Below, in pieces: positions 46,472-54,554 of a stretch of 64,000 nt of DNA. Within the stretch, counting starts at the first letter, position 1, and the number at the start of each line of letters is the position of its first letter. The notes under the pieces were generated by a model, which saw only the letters and a program-made list of their open reading frames with translations, searched no databases and was not told the origin of the DNA. Both the position numbers and the translations under genes were made by a program. Source of the DNA: Hydrogenophaga sp. (lineage in GTDB: Bacteria > Pseudomonadota > Gammaproteobacteria > Burkholderiales > Burkholderiaceae_C); assembly GCA_030653975.1 (NCBI GenBank), contig JAURYH010000005.1:1-64000 (forward strand). The letters are read 5' to 3'.

Positions 46472-47734
46472 TCAGGCGGGCACGGCCTCGGGCTCGGGCA
46501 TCGCCACCCGGTTGTCGGTGCTGAACTGGTAGTCCTTGAACACGTGTTCTGCGCTCAGCAACTGGAAGCTGCCATCGGCGTTGCGCACGCTGGTGTCTTT
46601 CAGGCGCCAGGTGAGCTGGCCGCAGGTCCAGATGTCGAAGTTGCGCATGTGGGTGCACAGGCAGGTCTTGTCCATGACCTTGATGCGTTTTTCACCCGGG
46701 TGTGCCAACACTTCGCGGTTGTACGAGGTGACGTAGGCGCATTTGCCGTTGGCGTCGAGCAGGTAACCATAGGCCTCGCAGTTCGGGCGGATGCCGTCGC
46801 CGATGCCCGGGCTGCTCTTGATCATGCGCATCGGGTAACCCGTGGGCGAAATCTCGTTGACTTCGATGTCGTCTTCGTTGGCCTTGAAGTACTCCTGCTT
46901 GATGTCGTCGGGCAGGCCACATTCCTTGGTGACGGTGAAGCGCGTGGCCACCTGCACGCCCGAGGCGCCCATTTCCATGAAGCGCACGGCGTCGCTGCCG
47001 GTGAAGATGCCGCCCGCGGGAAGGACCGGGATGTCGAGCTGCTCGGTCTTCATCCAGGCCAGGATTTCGGCCACGATGGTGGCCAGGTCGTATTGCGCCC
47101 AGTCCATGCCGAAGCCGAGGTGACCCCCGGCCAGCGGGCCTTCCACCACCACGTAGTCGGGCAGGCGGTTCAGTCGGCTGTTTTTCTTCAGGAAGAGCTG
47201 CAGCGCGCGCAGCGAGCTGACGATGATGCCCAGCTTGGCGTCGCGGAAACGCGGGTGGTCTTCGATCAGCGCGAACGAACCCAGGTGCAGACCGGCCGCG
47301 AGCGTGATGCCGTCGATGCCGGCGTCCAGTGCCGAGGACATGCGGATCTTGAGCGTCTCCTTGGGCGCGTTCATCGTCAGCTTTTCCATGCAGTTGATGA
47401 ACACCATACCGCTGCCGCGCTTGCGGCCCATGGTGTGCTCGACGTGCAGGCGGGTGGCCTCGGCCAGATCACCGAGATCGAACTTGATGGCCGACTTGTC
47501 CTCGGAGTCCATGTTGTATTTGTACAAGGCCTGTTTGGCCTTGACGAACTTGGTCTTGTAGCGGCGGTCGGTCACCGTCTTGATCATGGCGTCGGAGATG
47601 TGCCCCACGCCGCCCAGGCGGGATGCTTCCAGTGCCAGGTCGGCAGAGGAAATGTCCACACCCATGCCGCCGATCATGATGGGCACCATTTCCTGGCGGC
47701 CCATCTTCAGGCGGAAATCTTCCAGTCGTCTCAT
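46472..47734 (-). CDS. Nitronate monooxygenase-family flavoprotein
   Basis: A 420-residue FMN TIM-barrel protein of the NMO/2-nitropropane dioxygenase family: 'PIMIGGMGVDISSADLALEASRLGGVGHISDAMI', 'DGITLAAGLHLGSF', 'VVEGPLAGGHLGFGMDW', 'IPVLPAGGIFTGSDAVRFMEMGASGVQVATRF'. An extra C-terminal extension with several Cys ('CGLPDDI', 'CEAYG', 'CAYVTSYN', 'DKTCLCTHMRNFDIWTCG') is not part of the ordinary NMO barrel and may bind a metal cluster. ATG 47734 is used. The substrate is unknown. Confidence 0.85.
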   Translation of the reverse strand: MRRLEDFRLKMGRQEMVPIMIGGMGVDISSADLALEASRLGGVGHISDAMIKTVTDRRYKTKFVKAKQALYKYNMDSEDKSAIKFDLGDLAEATRLHVEHTMGRKRGSGMVFINCMEKLTMNAPKETLKIRMSSALDAGIDGITLAAGLHLGSFALIEDHPRFRDAKLGIIVSSLRALQLFLKKNSRLNRLPDYVVVEGPLAGGHLGFGMDWAQYDLATIVAEILAWMKTEQLDIPVLPAGGIFTGSDAVRFMEMGASGVQVATRFTVTKECGLPDDIKQEYFKANEDDIEVNEISPTGYPMRMIKSSPGIGDGIRPNCEAYGYLLDANGKCAYVTSYNREVLAHPGEKRIKVMDKTCLCTHMRNFDIWTCGQLTWRLKDTSVRNADGSFQLLSAEHVFKDYQFSTDNRVAMPEPEAVPA

Positions 47735-47932
47735 AGTCAGCTTTCGAATGTACGGCCCAAGCTTACCCGGTCCATGACACTGTTTTTTTCACGGATTTGT
47801 CAAATATGAACCGGCGTTGGCCGGCGCCCGTCGTTGGGCGCGCAGGTTCATGGTTTCAGTGCAGGTGTGATTTTCGGTCAAACCCGCAACGCTACCCGGA
47901 AAATGCGACATAGCCCTTACGCGATGTCATTG
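47735..47932. other. Intergenic region upstream of the NMO-like gene
   Basis: This is 198 bp between the NMO-like start and the terminator of the SQR/DUF5368 unit. It is locally AT-rich around 47775-47810 (TTTTTTTCACGGATTTGTCA), which likely contains the NMO-like promoter. No gene or clear operator is visible. Confidence 0.4.
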
Positions 47933-47965
47933 AAAAAAGCGAAGGCCGCGTGTGGCGGCCTTCGC
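47933..47965 (-). terminator. Rho-independent terminator of the SQR/DUF5368 unit
   Basis: Stem GCGAAGGCCGC / GCGGCCTTCGC (47939-47965) with a run of A on the plus strand just left of it, i.e. a T-run on the minus strand. It is 22 bp after the stop of the DUF5368-like gene. Confidence 0.85.
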
Positions 47966-47986
47966 AAATCGGCTGGCGTGTCGTGG

Positions 47987-48340
47987 TCAGCGGGGCGCTC
48001 GCCGCGGTGAGATCCAGCCCATGATGGTGTAGGTCAGGACCACGGTGGCGACCAGACCCACGCCGTAGACGAGGGCAATCAGGAACCAGTCGGCCGGGCC
48101 GCCAGCGTCGGTGAAGCCCGAGGACGATACCTTGGCCATGATCACCAGCGCGAGTGCACCGCCAAAAATGCCCAGCACTTCGGCGCGCACGAGGCGGCGC
48201 GAAACCAGGCCGCGCTCGCGCACCAGCAGCGCCAGGAAGGCCACGGTGCCAAGCACCGCGACCAGCAGCATGATCCAGAGCAGGGGGCCGAGCATCTCCT
48301 GGAACACGGAGAGAAAAACCATCGGATCGAGTTCTTTCAT
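47987..48340 (-). CDS. DUF5368-like small membrane protein
   Basis: A 117-residue protein with about three helices ('LGPLLWIMLLVAVLGTVAFLALLV', 'VLGIFGGALALVIMAKVSSS', 'WFLIALVYGVGLVATVVLTYTIMGWI'). ATG 48340 has AGGAGAC. It matches the style of DUF5368 proteins next to SQR-type flavoproteins. It may anchor the flavoprotein to the membrane or pass electrons to quinone (inference). Confidence 0.72.
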   Translation of the reverse strand: MKELDPMVFLSVFQEMLGPLLWIMLLVAVLGTVAFLALLVRERGLVSRRLVRAEVLGIFGGALALVIMAKVSSSGFTDAGGPADWFLIALVYGVGLVATVVLTYTIMGWISPRRAPR

Positions 48341-48357
48341 GGGGTGTCTCCTGGGGG

Positions 48358-49698
48358 TCAGGCGCGGCCGCGCAGCATGCTGATGTAGGTGGGTTTGAGG
48401 GCCATGGTCTTCATGACCCAGCTGATCCAGAGCTCTTCGAGCGGCGCGATGACGCCGGGGAAGGACATGATCAGGTTGTCCTTGTAGTCGAACTCGATCA
48501 GCATGGCCTGGCCCAGGCGGGTGATCAGCGGGCAACTGGTGTAGCCGTTGTAGACCTCGCTGGAGGCCTTGCCCGAAATGTCACCGATCAGGTGCGACAC
48601 GGCCACCGGCACCTGCCACTTCACGCTGGCCGCCGTCTTGCCCTTGGGTACACCGGCGATGTCACCCACGCCAAAGACGTTGGGGTAGCGCTTGTGGCGC
48701 AGCGTGTCGCGGTCGACTTCGACCCAGCCATCGGACGCGAACGGCCCTTCGGTCCAGGGCAGGGGGCTGTTGCGCACCACCTCGGGCGCGCGCATGGGCG
48801 GCACCACATTGATGAAGTCGTACGGCTGCTCCGCCGTTCCGGTGAGGGTCTTGTAGGTCGCGATGCGTTTGTCCAGATCGATGGCCTGGAGCACATGTTC
48901 GTGGTTGACCTTGACGCCGCGGTCCTGGAACAGCATGCGCACTTTTTCGGCCACGATGGGCACGCCGAACAGCGACTTGCTCTGGGCCATGTAGATGATC
49001 TCGGCCTTGCCGCGGTTGCCGCGGCGGCGCAGGTGGTCGTCGGTGATGAAGGTGTATTTGAGCGGGGCGCCTGCACATTTCATCTCGCCCGCCGGCCGGC
49101 CGAAGACGCCGATACCGCCCTTGTCCGCGAAGGCCGACATGGCTTGCCAGGTGGCGGTGGCGGCCTGCGGACTGTGGTAGATGCTGCCCATGCCGTTCTG
49201 GCCGATGCGCGCCGTGTCCATGCCTTCAATGCCGGCGTAGTTCAGCTCCAGGCCGGTCGCCAGGATCAGGAAATCGTAGGGGACGGCCTTGCCACTTTCG
49301 GTGACCACCTTGTTGCCTTCCGGATCGATCTCGGCCACCCGCTCCGTGATCCACTCGACGCCCTGGGGCAGGTAGTCACCGGTGTTCGAAACCGTGTAGT
49401 TCTGCGACTTGATGCCCGCGGCGACCAGGGTGAAGCCAGGCTGGTAATAATGCTCTTTGCGTGCGTCGATCACGGTGATGCTGGCGCCCTGCAGGCGGGC
49501 CGCCAGTTGCGAGGCTGCCGACAGGCCCGCAGCACCCGCACCCGCGATCACGATGCGGGCGCTGCTCTTGACGCTGTCGGCATGTGCCGGGGTGCTGGTC
49601 TGCGACAGCGCCGCGGCCAGCGGCAGGGCGCCCAGACCGGCCAGGAAGCGGCGGCGTGCGGGTTCAACCCGCTGGTCGGGTTGCAGGGTCTCGGACAT
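48358..49698 (-). CDS. Sulfide:quinone reductase-like FAD oxidoreductase with Tat signal
   Basis: A 446-residue protein. It has a Tat-type signal ('ARRRFLAGLGALPLAAALSQ'), then FAD-binding 'ARIVIAGAGAAGLSAASQLAARL', 'DFLILATGLELNYAGIEGM', 'EMKCAGAPLKYTFITDDHLRR' and 'VFGVGDIAGVPKGKTAASVKWQVPV'. The Cys in 'MKCAGAP' and that in 'YTSCPLITRLG' sit at the positions of SQR redox cysteines; a third is not evident. It is predicted periplasmic. An FNR-type box upstream suggests anaerobic control. Confidence 0.83.
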   Translation of the reverse strand: MSETLQPDQRVEPARRRFLAGLGALPLAAALSQTSTPAHADSVKSSARIVIAGAGAAGLSAASQLAARLQGASITVIDARKEHYYQPGFTLVAAGIKSQNYTVSNTGDYLPQGVEWITERVAEIDPEGNKVVTESGKAVPYDFLILATGLELNYAGIEGMDTARIGQNGMGSIYHSPQAATATWQAMSAFADKGGIGVFGRPAGEMKCAGAPLKYTFITDDHLRRRGNRGKAEIIYMAQSKSLFGVPIVAEKVRMLFQDRGVKVNHEHVLQAIDLDKRIATYKTLTGTAEQPYDFINVVPPMRAPEVVRNSPLPWTEGPFASDGWVEVDRDTLRHKRYPNVFGVGDIAGVPKGKTAASVKWQVPVAVSHLIGDISGKASSEVYNGYTSCPLITRLGQAMLIEFDYKDNLIMSFPGVIAPLEELWISWVMKTMALKPTYISMLRGRA

Positions 49699-49781
49699 GG
49701 TTGTCTCCTTTGGGTGATCGGCCCCGTCGGTCTTATACCCCGGGGAGTTTTATAATGTAAAGGTCGACCGCAGAACGGGAG

Positions 49782-49795
49782 TTGACCTTTGTCAA
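49782..49795 (-). promoter_or_regulatory. FNR/Dnr-type box upstream of the SQR-like gene
   Basis: TTGAC-CTTT-GTCAA is a perfect FNR-class palindrome. A class II position would put the start point near 49747, with a CATTAT/TATAAA -10 around 49751-49757 on the minus strand. No comparable -10 is seen for the plus-strand OsmC gene. Confidence 0.7.
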
Positions 49796-49875
49796 TTTCG
49801 TGGCCCGTGCGCCCTATCGGAAACCCTTGTCCGTTGGACCGTTGTGTCCAGCGGTCGCATTCTTCAGGAGACCTC

Positions 49876-50322
49876 ATGAGCGACAACGCCAGCGTGACCA
49901 TCACCCGCCAGTCGGGCTACCAGTTTCTGGTTGATTTCGGTGCGGCCATCCCGCAGCTGCTGGCCGACGAACCCGCGCCTCTGGGTCTGGGCGCGGGCCC
50001 GGCGCCCGACCACATGCTGCTGGCCGCGGTGGCCAACTGCCTGAGTGCCAGCCTGCTGTTTTCATTGCAGAAGTTCAAGCAGGACCCGGGCACCCTCAAG
50101 GCCACGGCCACGGCCGAGGTCGGGCGCAATGAAGACAAGCGGCTGCGCATCATGGGTATCCATGTGAAGCTGGAACTGGGGCAGGCTGCGGCCGACATCG
50201 AGCACCTCGACCGCGTGCTCGCGCAGTTCGAAGCGTTTTGCACCGTGTCCATGAGCGTGCGCCAGGGCATCGCCATCAACGTGCAGGTTCAGGACGGCAC
50301 CGGCGCGATCCTCAAAGGCTGA
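49876..50322 (+). CDS. OsmC-family protein
   Basis: A 148-residue OsmC/Ohr-fold protein with the two conserved cysteines in 'AAVANCLSASLLFSL' and 'FEAFCTVSMSVRQG' that form the peroxide/thiol-reactive pair. The start at ATG 49876 is set by CAGGAGA. The family reduces organic hydroperoxides or handles persulfides; the SQR-like gene divergent to it makes a sulfur role possible. Confidence 0.85.
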   Translation: MSDNASVTITRQSGYQFLVDFGAAIPQLLADEPAPLGLGAGPAPDHMLLAAVANCLSASLLFSLQKFKQDPGTLKATATAEVGRNEDKRLRIMGIHVKLELGQAAADIEHLDRVLAQFEAFCTVSMSVRQGIAINVQVQDGTGAILKG

Positions 50323-50435
50323 GCAGGTGACCGCAAGGCCTGTGGCCTTGATGCAGGGCTCAAGGTGCCCGCCGTTTTGACGGTACAGTGAACCATTCTC
50401 GTCCCCGCCCTTTCTTCTGACAGGCTGATGACCCC

Positions 50436-51002
50436 ATGCGACTCACCCAATGGACCGACTACAGCTTGCGCATGCTGATGTATTGCGCAGCTTGTGAAGG
50501 GCGCGAGCATCCGCCCACGGTGAACGAGATCGCCGAGGCGCATGGCATTTCGCGCAGCCATCTCACCAAGATCGCGATGATCCTGGCCGCGTGTGGCTGG
50601 ATCGCGACCACGCGGGGTCGGGGCGGTGGCCTTCGCTTGCTCAAGCCGGCCGGAGAACTGACCCTGGGCGAAGTCATCCGCCAGACCGAAACCGATATGA
50701 CGCTGGTGGAGTGTTTTGACCGCAAGACCAACACCTGCCGCCTGGATGGCTATTGCCGGCTCAAGGATTCCTTGTACAAGGCCATGCAGGGCTTCTTCGA
50801 TGTGCTGGATGGCATCACGCTGGCCGACCTGCTCGCGCCCATGGCGGCAGGCAAGGCGCCTGCGGGCCAGTTGCCCCACCTGATTCCCATCCAGTTTGCT
50901 TCGCTGGCCCCGCCGAAAAAGGCGCCGGCCTCCACCAGGAAGGCCGCCGCCCGGCACAAGCCGGCGGCGGCGCGAAAACCCAAGCCGGCCAAGGCCGGTT
51001 GA
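50436..51002 (+). CDS. nsrR: Rrf2-family regulator, NsrR-like
   Basis: A 188-residue protein. It has an Rrf2 winged helix ('MRLTQWTDYSLRMLMYCAACEG...VNEIAEAHGISRSHLTKI...GRGGGLRLLKPAGELTLGEVIRQTE') and three cysteines in C-x7-C-x5-C ('VECFDRKTNTCRLDGYCRL') for a NO-sensitive Fe-S cluster, slightly wider spaced than in E. coli NsrR. An unusual Lys/Ala/Pro-rich tail of about 30 residues resembles histone-like tails. It probably represses NO-detoxification or denitrification genes, and candidate operators lie at 52513-52529 and 61795-61811. Confidence 0.82.
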   Translation: MRLTQWTDYSLRMLMYCAACEGREHPPTVNEIAEAHGISRSHLTKIAMILAACGWIATTRGRGGGLRLLKPAGELTLGEVIRQTETDMTLVECFDRKTNTCRLDGYCRLKDSLYKAMQGFFDVLDGITLADLLAPMAAGKAPAGQLPHLIPIQFASLAPPKKAPASTRKAAARHKPAAARKPKPAKAG

Positions 51003-51017
51003 CGCGCCGGGGCCGTT

Positions 51018-52034
51018 TCAGGCCGCTTGCAGGCGCACGTCCATGCGTCCCGTGGTCCGGACGCTGGCATTTCCATCCACGATCAGGCTGTCCACCTCGT
51101 GCAGGGGTGAGAGCAGATGCAGTCCAGCAGCGGCGCCCGCCGCCATGACCGCGGCACCCAGGCCGTTGACGGGGTCCGGCTGGCGCGACACCAGGACCAC
51201 ACCCCGCACGCCGCTGCTGGGCATGCCGGAGGCCGGATCGAGCACGTGGTGATAGCGCCGCCCGTTGCGCACGAAGCACCGTTCGTAGTCGCCGGACGAT
51301 GCCACGCAACCGTCGCCGAGAAACACCGTGCCGATCAGCCGCTCGGGCGCCCGCGGGTCGCGAATGCCGACGCGCCAGTCGCGACCCAGGAGCTGCCCAC
51401 GTGTCAGCACATCACCGCCGCCGTTCAGCATGGCGTTGCGCAGCCCGTGTCGTTCCAGCACCCGCAGGCCGGCCTGCAGGATGGGCAGCTTGGCCACCCC
51501 GCCCAGGTCGATGCGCATGCCCGACCGGCTCAGACCGACCTGGCCAGCCAGGGGGTTGATCGACACCTCGCGAAAATCCACCAGCCGGCGTTCGCGGCGC
51601 AGTTCTTCGGGCGACGGGATGCGCGCATGGTTGGCGTCGAACGACCAGCCGTCATACGCTCCCACGGTGATGTCAAAGGCGCCGTCGCTGAGCCGGGACA
51701 GTTCGGCGGCGCGCTGCAGCACCGCCATCAGCTCGGGCGGCGCATCCACCCATGACCGACCCGCGCTGCGGTGCAGTGCGGACACCAGGCTGTCGGCCCT
51801 GTAGCGGCTCATCATGCGTTCCAGGCGCTGCATCTCCGCAAAGGCGGCCTGGATGGCGACCGCCGTGCTGGCGGGGTCGCCGCCCTGCGCCACGATGTCC
51901 ACCCTTGTGCCCATCAGGGTGCGGGATGCGCGCTGGACCGTGGGACTGGCCAGTGCCGGGCGCAAGCCCAGGCCCGTGACGAGCAGGCCGCCCAGCCCGG
52001 CCAGACAGCGACGGCGTTGGAACAGGTGCGTCAT
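51018..52034 (-). CDS. nosX: FAD:protein FMN transferase (ApbE/NosX)
   Basis: A 338-residue exported ApbE-family protein ('RRRCLAGLGGLLVTGLGLRPALA' signal). Family motifs: 'LMGTRVDIVAQG', 'SRYRADSLVSALHR', 'FDITVGAYDGWSFD', 'RIDLGGVAKLPIL', 'AMLNGGGDVLTRG' and 'YHHVLDPASGMPS'. In nos clusters this protein covalently attaches FMN to NosR in the periplasm. It is co-transcribed with the upstream lipoprotein cytochrome c. ATG 52034 is set by the signal peptide. Confidence 0.92.
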   Translation of the reverse strand: MTHLFQRRRCLAGLGGLLVTGLGLRPALASPTVQRASRTLMGTRVDIVAQGGDPASTAVAIQAAFAEMQRLERMMSRYRADSLVSALHRSAGRSWVDAPPELMAVLQRAAELSRLSDGAFDITVGAYDGWSFDANHARIPSPEELRRERRLVDFREVSINPLAGQVGLSRSGMRIDLGGVAKLPILQAGLRVLERHGLRNAMLNGGGDVLTRGQLLGRDWRVGIRDPRAPERLIGTVFLGDGCVASSGDYERCFVRNGRRYHHVLDPASGMPSSGVRGVVLVSRQPDPVNGLGAAVMAAGAAAGLHLLSPLHEVDSLIVDGNASVRTTGRMDVRLQAA

Positions 52035-52050
52035 GGTGCCGGCGTGTCGT

Positions 52051-52464
52051 TTACTGAGACAAAGCGACCATGTGGTCCACGGCGGCCTTGAGGTCGTCGT
52101 CGGAGAGGGTCGTGCCACCCCCGCGTGCGGGCATCATGCCTTTGGCGCCGGTGTAGCCTTCGATGGCGTGTTTGTAGAGCGTGTCGTTGCCCTGTGCGAT
52201 GCGCGGACCCCAGTCGGCCTTGTCGCCGGGCTTGGGCGCGCCGGCCACGCCAGCCGCATGACACATGGCACAAGTCGCACCATAGACTTTTTTGCCCACG
52301 GTGTTTTCGGCCACCGGGCTTGGTGCGGGTTCCGGGGCGGGTGCGGGCGCAGCGGCCACCGGGGCAGGAGTGGCTGGCGCCGCCGCGGTCTCGGCGGGCT
52401 TTTCGCCGCAGGCCAGCAGGGCAGCACTGCAGCCCAGGATCAGGAGGAGGTTCTTGGCGTTCAT
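52051..52464 (-). CDS. Lipoprotein cytochrome c (c5-like)
   Basis: A 137-residue lipoprotein cytochrome with lipobox LLAC ('AALLACGEK'), an Ala/Pro-rich linker, then a class I haem domain with C-A-M-C-H and the axial Met in 'GAKGMMPARGGG'. It resembles cytochrome c5 domains that donate electrons to nitrous-oxide or NO reductases. ATG 52464 follows AGGACA. It is first in the unit with apbE/nosX, behind its own FNR box. Confidence 0.88.
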   Translation of the reverse strand: MNAKNLLLILGCSAALLACGEKPAETAAAPATPAPVAAAPAPAPEPAPSPVAENTVGKKVYGATCAMCHAAGVAGAPKPGDKADWGPRIAQGNDTLYKHAIEGYTGAKGMMPARGGGTTLSDDDLKAAVDHMVALSQ

Positions 52465-52512
52465 GGGGTGTCCTTGAATGAAGTGGTGAAGGGAGTGGGG
52501 TGTGTTTTTAAC

Positions 52513-52557
52513 ATTCATTTTATATGAATAATTAAACCAGTTTTTGACACGCATCAA
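52513..52557 (-). promoter_or_regulatory. FNR/Dnr box plus candidate NsrR operator upstream of the cytochrome c-nosX unit
   Basis: TTGAC-ACGC-ATCAA at 52544-52557 is an FNR-class box. ATTCA-TTTTATA-TGAAT at 52513-52529 is a palindrome overlapping the expected -10 region (start point near 52509). The same palindrome geometry recurs before the nos operon. Confidence 0.72.
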
Positions 52558-52570
52558 TGTGAACCGGGCT

Positions 52571-53185
52571 TCAGCCATGGGTGTGCGGGGCGAGCCGCTG
52601 CAGCGGTGCGGGCAGGCCTTTGCGCAGGCGCGCGGCCGTGAGCCATTCGCCTCCGTGCTGGTCGATGAACGCCCCTGCCTGGTGTTCGGTGGCGAACGCA
52701 GGCAGGTTGCCCGATCGCATCGGGCCCATCAGCCTGGACCCATGCACATACAGGGCCTGTTCGGCGGGCACCCAGACGCCGCTGTCCAGATCGGTGACGT
52801 AGGCGGCCACGATGCGGTCGACGCTCTGGCCGGCGGTGTAGCGCGGGACCTGCTGCAGGTACAGGAACAGGCTTAGGGGCGAGTCCAGATACTGCACCTC
52901 GCCGTTGGCAAAAATGACCTGTGCCGCCCAGCGCCGCTGGCGGGCAGGGAACATGCCGCAGACCGGGCAGCGCGCCTCGGGGGGCACTTCGCGTGCTGCG
53001 TCCAAGGGCAGGCCGGAGGCGGCGTCGTAAGAAAAAGTGGGCGCCACCAGGCAGACGTCGGACGGCAGTTCCGGGCCGGCACGGGCCGCTGCCACCGGGT
53101 CACCGGGCGGGCGCAAGCCCAGACCGGCGAACACTGCCACGCTGCCCAGCAACGAGAGACCGATGAACCGGCGGCGTTGCGGCAT
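52571..53185 (-). CDS. nosL: NosL-family protein 2
   Basis: A 204-residue exported protein of the NosL copper-chaperone family with a signal ('RRRFIGLSLLGSVAVFAGLGL'). It has a C-P-V-C-G-M copper-binding-type motif, 'SGVWVPAEQALYVHGSRLMGPMRSGNLPAFATEHQAGAFIDQHGGEWL' and an internal paralogy with the preceding gene. The start overlaps the preceding stop (ATGTGATG). It is the last gene of the nos operon. Confidence 0.88.
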   Translation of the reverse strand: MPQRRRFIGLSLLGSVAVFAGLGLRPPGDPVAAARAGPELPSDVCLVAPTFSYDAASGLPLDAAREVPPEARCPVCGMFPARQRRWAAQVIFANGEVQYLDSPLSLFLYLQQVPRYTAGQSVDRIVAAYVTDLDSGVWVPAEQALYVHGSRLMGPMRSGNLPAFATEHQAGAFIDQHGGEWLTAARLRKGLPAPLQRLAPHTHG

Positions 53186-53730
53186 CACATGCGGGTGTCG
53201 TGCAGGGCACCACCGCTCAGATCGACCATCTCGGGTTTGATATCGGCGTAGCGCAGCAGGCGGCCACCGTGTTGCTGCACGAAGGTCTGGGCCTCGGCTT
53301 CCCCGGCGAAGCTCGCGGCCGTGGGCCCCATGGAGCCGTGGCGTTGGCTGCCCAGCACGTAGAACGCCTGGCGCGCGTCGATCCAGTGCCCCCGGGGCTG
53401 GTCCCAGTCGGCCTGGCCCATGTCCTGCACGTGCACAGACACCACCGCGCGCACCTGTTCGGGCGCCAGCAGCACCGACAGCAGTTCCACCGAGTCGCAG
53501 AACCATTGCACCTCGGCCACGCCGGCGTAGCGGATCTGGCCTTTGGGACCGGGGTAGTCGGACAACAGCATGCCGTCCAGCGAGCAGCTGGACTGGGCGC
53601 TGATCTCGGCCGGGGCGCCTGAGGCGGTATCGCCGCTCTGGCCGCAGCCCAGCAGGCTGAGGGTGGCGAGGCCGGCGCAGCCGCACAGCAGGCGCCGGCG
53701 GTTCAGGGGAAGGTGGGAAGGGGTGTTCAT
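53185..53730 (-). CDS. nosL: NosL-family lipoprotein 1
   Basis: A 181-residue NosL-like lipoprotein (lipobox 'SLLGCGQS'). Its motif is C-S-L-D-G-M rather than C-x2-C-G-M, then 'DYPGPKGQIRYAGVAEVQWFCDSVELL' and 'AFYVLGSQRHGSMGPTAASFAGEAEAQTFVQQHGG'. It is the probable Cu(I) chaperone for NosZ. The start overlaps the nosY stop (ATGA at 53727). Two divergent nosL-like genes in a row are unusual. Confidence 0.9.
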   Translation of the reverse strand: MNTPSHLPLNRRRLLCGCAGLATLSLLGCGQSGDTASGAPAEISAQSSCSLDGMLLSDYPGPKGQIRYAGVAEVQWFCDSVELLSVLLAPEQVRAVVSVHVQDMGQADWDQPRGHWIDARQAFYVLGSQRHGSMGPTAASFAGEAEAQTFVQQHGGRLLRYADIKPEMVDLSGGALHDTRM

Positions 53731-54554
53731 GGTCGGAATCTCCAGGAGGCCAGGGCAAGGGGGGCGATGATCCAGGCCAGCATGGCGCTGGTGAGCCAGC
53801 CCACCTGGCTGAGCGCCGGGGGCAGGATGCTGGCCAGGCCGTACAGGCGCTGCACGTCGTCGAGCGAAAACACGTTGAGGATGCGGAAGATGTCGGCCGG
53901 GTTCAGCAGCAGCAGGTAGGCGAAGACCTGGCCGCCGAACTGGCCGCCGGTGGCCACCAGCAGGCCCAGCAGCAGCAGGTCGAACACCAGCACCAGCGCA
54001 AACCACAGCGCGATGGCCAGGCCCGAGGCGCGGGTGCGGTCGCGGGCCAGCACCGACAGCAGCACCGCCAGGCTCAGGAACGCCAGTCCCAGCAGCACCG
54101 AGCTGAGCACGAAGCCGGCGTAGTGGTACAGGCCGGCCCAGCTGAAACGCTGGTACAGCAGCAGCGCCACCAGCGCAAAGCCCGAGACGGTGGACAGCGT
54201 CAGCGCACCGGCAAGCCCGAGGTACTTGCCCAGCAGCAGTTCCAGCCGCGTGATGGGCAGGGCCAGCAGCAGGTCAAGCGAGCCACGCTCGCGCTCGCCG
54301 ACGATGGCGTCGAAGCCGAGCAACAGCGCGATCAGCGGGATCAGGTAGATCACCAGGCTGACCAGGCTGGCGATGGTGAGCTCGATCGAGCGCGGACCGA
54401 TCTGCCCTTGGGCTGCCGAGCCGAAGTAGGTGATGAGCAGCGAGAACACGGTGAAGACCACGGCCACGGCCAGCACCCAGCGGTTGCGCAGCCGGTCGCG
54501 GAATTCCTTGGCGGCCACGGCCTGCACCTGGCGCCATTGCAATGAAACGTTCAT
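53727..54554 (-). CDS. nosY: ABC transporter permease NosY
   Basis: A 275-residue ABC-2 permease with about six helices. N-terminal 'VAAKEFRDRLRNRWVLAVAVVFTVFSLLITYFG', the 'VGERERGSLDLLLALPITRLELLLGKYLG' loop, and 'LNPADIFRILNVFSLDDVQRLYG' are typical of NosY. Together with NosF and NosD it forms the ATP-driven sulfur/copper maturation system for the CuZ site. ATG 54554 overlaps the nosF 3' end. Confidence 0.93.
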   Translation of the reverse strand: MNVSLQWRQVQAVAAKEFRDRLRNRWVLAVAVVFTVFSLLITYFGSAAQGQIGPRSIELTIASLVSLVIYLIPLIALLLGFDAIVGERERGSLDLLLALPITRLELLLGKYLGLAGALTLSTVSGFALVALLLYQRFSWAGLYHYAGFVLSSVLLGLAFLSLAVLLSVLARDRTRASGLAIALWFALVLVFDLLLLGLLVATGGQFGGQVFAYLLLLNPADIFRILNVFSLDDVQRLYGLASILPPALSQVGWLTSAMLAWIIAPLALASWRFRP

